Assembly: GCA_900770585.1 (NCBI GenBank)
Contig: CAAGKW010000240.1
Span: 1 to 8,168, forward strand
Direction of reading: 5' to 3'
Length of the DNA stretch: 8,168 nt
DNA from: an uncultured Alistipes sp.
GTDB taxonomy: Bacteria; Bacteroidota; Bacteroidia; Bacteroidales; Rikenellaceae
The stretch's first letter is position 1; the number at the start of each line of letters is the position of its first letter. Shown piece by piece: positions 6,174 to 8,168 of the stretch. Both the position numbers and the translations under genes were made by a program. Under the pieces are notes generated by a model that saw only the letters and a list, made by a program, of their open reading frames with translations, had not been told where the DNA came from and did not search any database.

Positions 6174-8168
6174 ATGGGACACGCTCGAATCTTAACGGCA
6201 AGCGCAGGCGCAGGCAAAACCTATCAGCTGGCATATAAATATGTGTCGGACGTGATCGAACGCCCGTGGTTCTACCGCCATATTCTGGCCGTTACGTTCA
6301 CAAATAAAGCAACCGAAGAGATGAAGTCGCGTATCTTAGGCGAAATCAACGCTTTGGCTTGTGGCGAGCAGACCCCATACTTGAAAGACCTTTTGCGTGA
6401 TTTTCCGCAATTCGATGCTCGCGATATTCGTGATCGTGCAGTCGAGGCGCGCTCGTTGATTCTGCACGATTACAGCCGTTTTACGGTGCTCACGATCGAC
6501 AAATTCTTTCAGCGAATCATTCGCGCCTTCTTGAAGGAGCTGAACCTCGACCTGAACTATAATATCGAGATCGAAACCGATACGGTGCTCGATCGCAGTG
6601 TCGATCAGTTGATCGAAAGTATCTCATCCGACGAGGAGTTAAGGCGTTGGTTGATTGGTTTTGCGCGCGAACGTATCGACGAAAATGCAAAATGGGACGT
6701 GCGCGACAGCATTAGTCGCATCGGCTCGGAGTTGTTCAGCGAGGCTGATTTAGGACAGAACGAGGCCATATCCAAAGAGGCGTTAGAGCAACAGATGAGC
6801 AAAGCTACGGCACGCAACCACGCCATCGAGCAGCAGATGATCGCAACGGCTCGTCGCGCGCAGGAATTGATGGCATCACGCGGCCTGATCACATCGGATT
6901 TCAAGGGCGGAAGTCGTTCGTTTGCAAACTATTTCAATACAGCAGCGACAGGTTTTGTCGAGCCGACATCGGCCGCCCGCACTGCCGCCGTAGATGCAAG
7001 TGTCTGGGCAACCAAAACTGCCCCGCGCCGTAGCGACATCGAGGACTTGATCCCCGAGTTGCAACCGCTTTTGGCTGAGCTTTGCGCAATATATGACAAA
7101 AACGTACGCCGATACAACGCTACCCGACTCTTCCGCGAAACATATCGCAGTTATGCCCTGCTGACCGACCTATACGCCAAAGTAGCAGCAAGTTGTGAAG
7201 AGGAGGGAATGATTCTGCTCTCGCAGACAAAAAACATACTATCGGAATTTATCGAGAAGAACGACGCCCCGTTTATCTACGAGAAGGTGGGCAATCGTTA
7301 CGAGCACTTTATGATCGACGAATTCCAAGATACGTCGCACAAAGAGTGGCGTAATTTCTTGCCGCTGTTGCAGAATTCGCTCGCACAATCGGAGCGCACG
7401 CCTGTATTGATTGTGGGTGATGTCAAACAATCGATCTACCGTTGGCGCGGTGGCGACTGGCAGATCTTGGCCCGCCACGTAGCCGATGATCTTGGGCACA
7501 GCAACATCGAACAACGTAGTCTGATCGAGAATCGTCGAAGTCTGCCCCTTGTAGTGCAGTTCAACAATGCAATGATTGGTCGCGTCGTCGAGCGCGATAG
7601 CGACATTCTCACCACAGCTCTCGCAACAGCCACAAACGAAGGGGCAATATCGACAACGGAGGTCGAGCAGCTTAGCCAACTACTGCCAAACGCCTATCGC
7701 GGACATAGCCAAAAACCTATGCGTCAGAGCACGAGTGAAGGCTACATCTCGATCACTCGTTTCGGACTCGACAAATCATCGGAGCAAAATACCGAGCCGC
7801 CAATCATCGAGTGCGTCGAGCGTATTCTGTCTGTCGGTTATCGCCCGAGCGACATTATGATCCTCTCGCGTAACAAAGATGACGGAAAGCGTATCGCTAC
7901 CCGACTGCTCGACTATACGGGTAGTAGCGAGGCCCGATTCCGTTTCGATGTGATTACGCAGGATGCACTGACGGTGAGCTACGACCCCGTTGCGGGATTC
8001 ATCATCGCTTGTATGCGTTTGGCTATCAACCCCAAAGACGATCTAAGTCGCTTAACCATAAATAAATACTTGGCCGAATGTGGCACCGATCGAGCACTCG
8101 ATGCCGAGTTGAGTGATGACGAGCAGGAGTTTCTGGCGCGTATGCGTTCGACCTCGCCCGAGGAGGCC
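6174..8168 (+). CDS. addA: AddA/RecB-like UvrD-family helicase (3' partial)
   Basis: Superfamily 1A DNA helicase, the motor subunit expected to pair with AddB in double-strand-end resection. The frame is open from the ATG at 6174 to the window edge (665 codons). Full-length relatives are around 1,050 residues or more, so the rest of the second helicase domain and any C-terminal nuclease lie outside. The start is well placed because the P-loop begins at once: ASAGAGKT at residues 9-16 (Lys15). Then come TFTNKATEEMK (41-51, motif Ia), TVLTIDKFFQRI (104-115), the Walker B motif MIDEFQDT (380-387, Asp382, Glu383), VGDVKQSIYRWR (414-425, motif III) and LIENRRS (450-456, motif IV). The insert of about 260 residues between the TID motif and Walker B is less conserved, as in AddA/RecB. 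No Shine-Dalgarno is evident. It is transcribed divergently from the GIN/addB unit. AddA is preferred over RecB because an AddB-type partner is adjacent and no RecC was seen. Confidence 0.9.
   Translation, partial: MGHARILTASAGAGKTYQLAYKYVSDVIERPWFYRHILAVTFTNKATEEMKSRILGEINALACGEQTPYLKDLLRDFPQFDARDIRDRAVEARSLILHDYSRFTVLTIDKFFQRIIRAFLKELNLDLNYNIEIETDTVLDRSVDQLIESISSDEELRRWLIGFARERIDENAKWDVRDSISRIGSELFSEADLGQNEAISKEALEQQMSKATARNHAIEQQMIATARRAQELMASRGLITSDFKGGSRSFANYFNTAATGFVEPTSAARTAAVDASVWATKTAPRRSDIEDLIPELQPLLAELCAIYDKNVRRYNATRLFRETYRSYALLTDLYAKVAASCEEEGMILLSQTKNILSEFIEKNDAPFIYEKVGNRYEHFMIDEFQDTSHKEWRNFLPLLQNSLAQSERTPVLIVGDVKQSIYRWRGGDWQILARHVADDLGHSNIEQRSLIENRRSLPLVVQFNNAMIGRVVERDSDILTTALATATNEGAISTTEVEQLSQLLPNAYRGHSQKPMRQSTSEGYISITRFGLDKSSEQNTEPPIIECVERILSVGYRPSDIMILSRNKDDGKRIATRLLDYTGSSEARFRFDVITQDALTVSYDPVAGFIIACMRLAINPKDDLSRLTINKYLAECGTDRALDAELSDDEQEFLARMRSTSPEEA

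Noticed and set aside
6002..6238. Small open frames crossing the addA/GIN spacer on both strands (6002-6217 -, 6038-6238 +)
   Set aside because: Each overlaps the signal-peptide end of the GIN gene and/or the P-loop start of addA in another frame, and neither translation shows a recognisable motif.
6430..6650. Frequent GATCG/CGATC words in addA
   Set aside because: They arise from recurring Ile-Asp, Asp-Arg and Ile-Glu codon pairs in a coding region, with no regular spacing or symmetry that would suggest a binding-site array.
7239..7679. - strand open frame of 146 codons with several cysteines (CRYCPFVCGCCESC)
   Set aside because: The cysteine cluster looks metal-binding but is antisense to the helicase motifs II to IV of addA, which are strongly constrained. 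It is a chance product of that coding sequence.

Overview
The window looks like an ordinary chromosomal segment from a member of the Bacteroidota, most likely the order Bacteroidales. A Rikenellaceae/Alistipes-like genome would fit the roughly 50% GC and the liking for TCG serine and CCC proline codons, but the genus cannot be fixed from sequence reading alone. The evidence for the phylum is the Nqr sodium pump, an AddB-like protein of the Bacteroidetes type, an exported GIN-domain (DUF2807) protein, and the scarcity of strong Shine-Dalgarno sites.

Left block (1-2396, + strand): the 3' half of an nqr operon. It holds nqrD (5' end cut by the window edge), nqrE and nqrF, closely spaced and ending at a perfect hairpin terminator. 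Together with nqrA, nqrB and nqrC, presumably upstream, they encode the Na+-translocating NADH:quinone oxidoreductase. NqrF takes electrons from NADH through FAD and a [2Fe-2S] centre. NqrD and NqrE are membrane subunits that hold the intramembrane iron centre. The visible cofactor ligands are all present.

Middle block (2470-6072, - strand): a two-gene unit transcribed toward nqrF. First comes a signal-peptide-bearing GIN-domain protein, then, 18 nt later, a 961-residue AddB-like protein with a complete RecB-type PD-(D/E)XK nuclease and the four cysteines expected for an AddB iron-sulfur cluster. The convergent nqrF and addB ends share one bidirectional terminator.

Right block (6174-8168, + strand): the first 665 codons of an AddA/RecB-like UvrD-family helicase, cut by the window end. 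It is transcribed divergently from the GIN/addB unit across a 101-nt AT-rich spacer that must carry both promoters. AddA and AddB should act together in double-strand-break end resection; here they are divergent and separated by an unrelated exported protein.

No tRNA, rRNA, CRISPR array, insertion sequence or mobile-element signature was seen, and there is no gene-free stretch over 300 nt. I see no strong evidence for an undescribed system. The most notable points are the GIN gene wedged between addB and addA, the inverted repeat abutting the GIN start codon, the nucleotide-binding loop apparently missing from AddB, and the UUCG-capped terminator shared by convergent genes.
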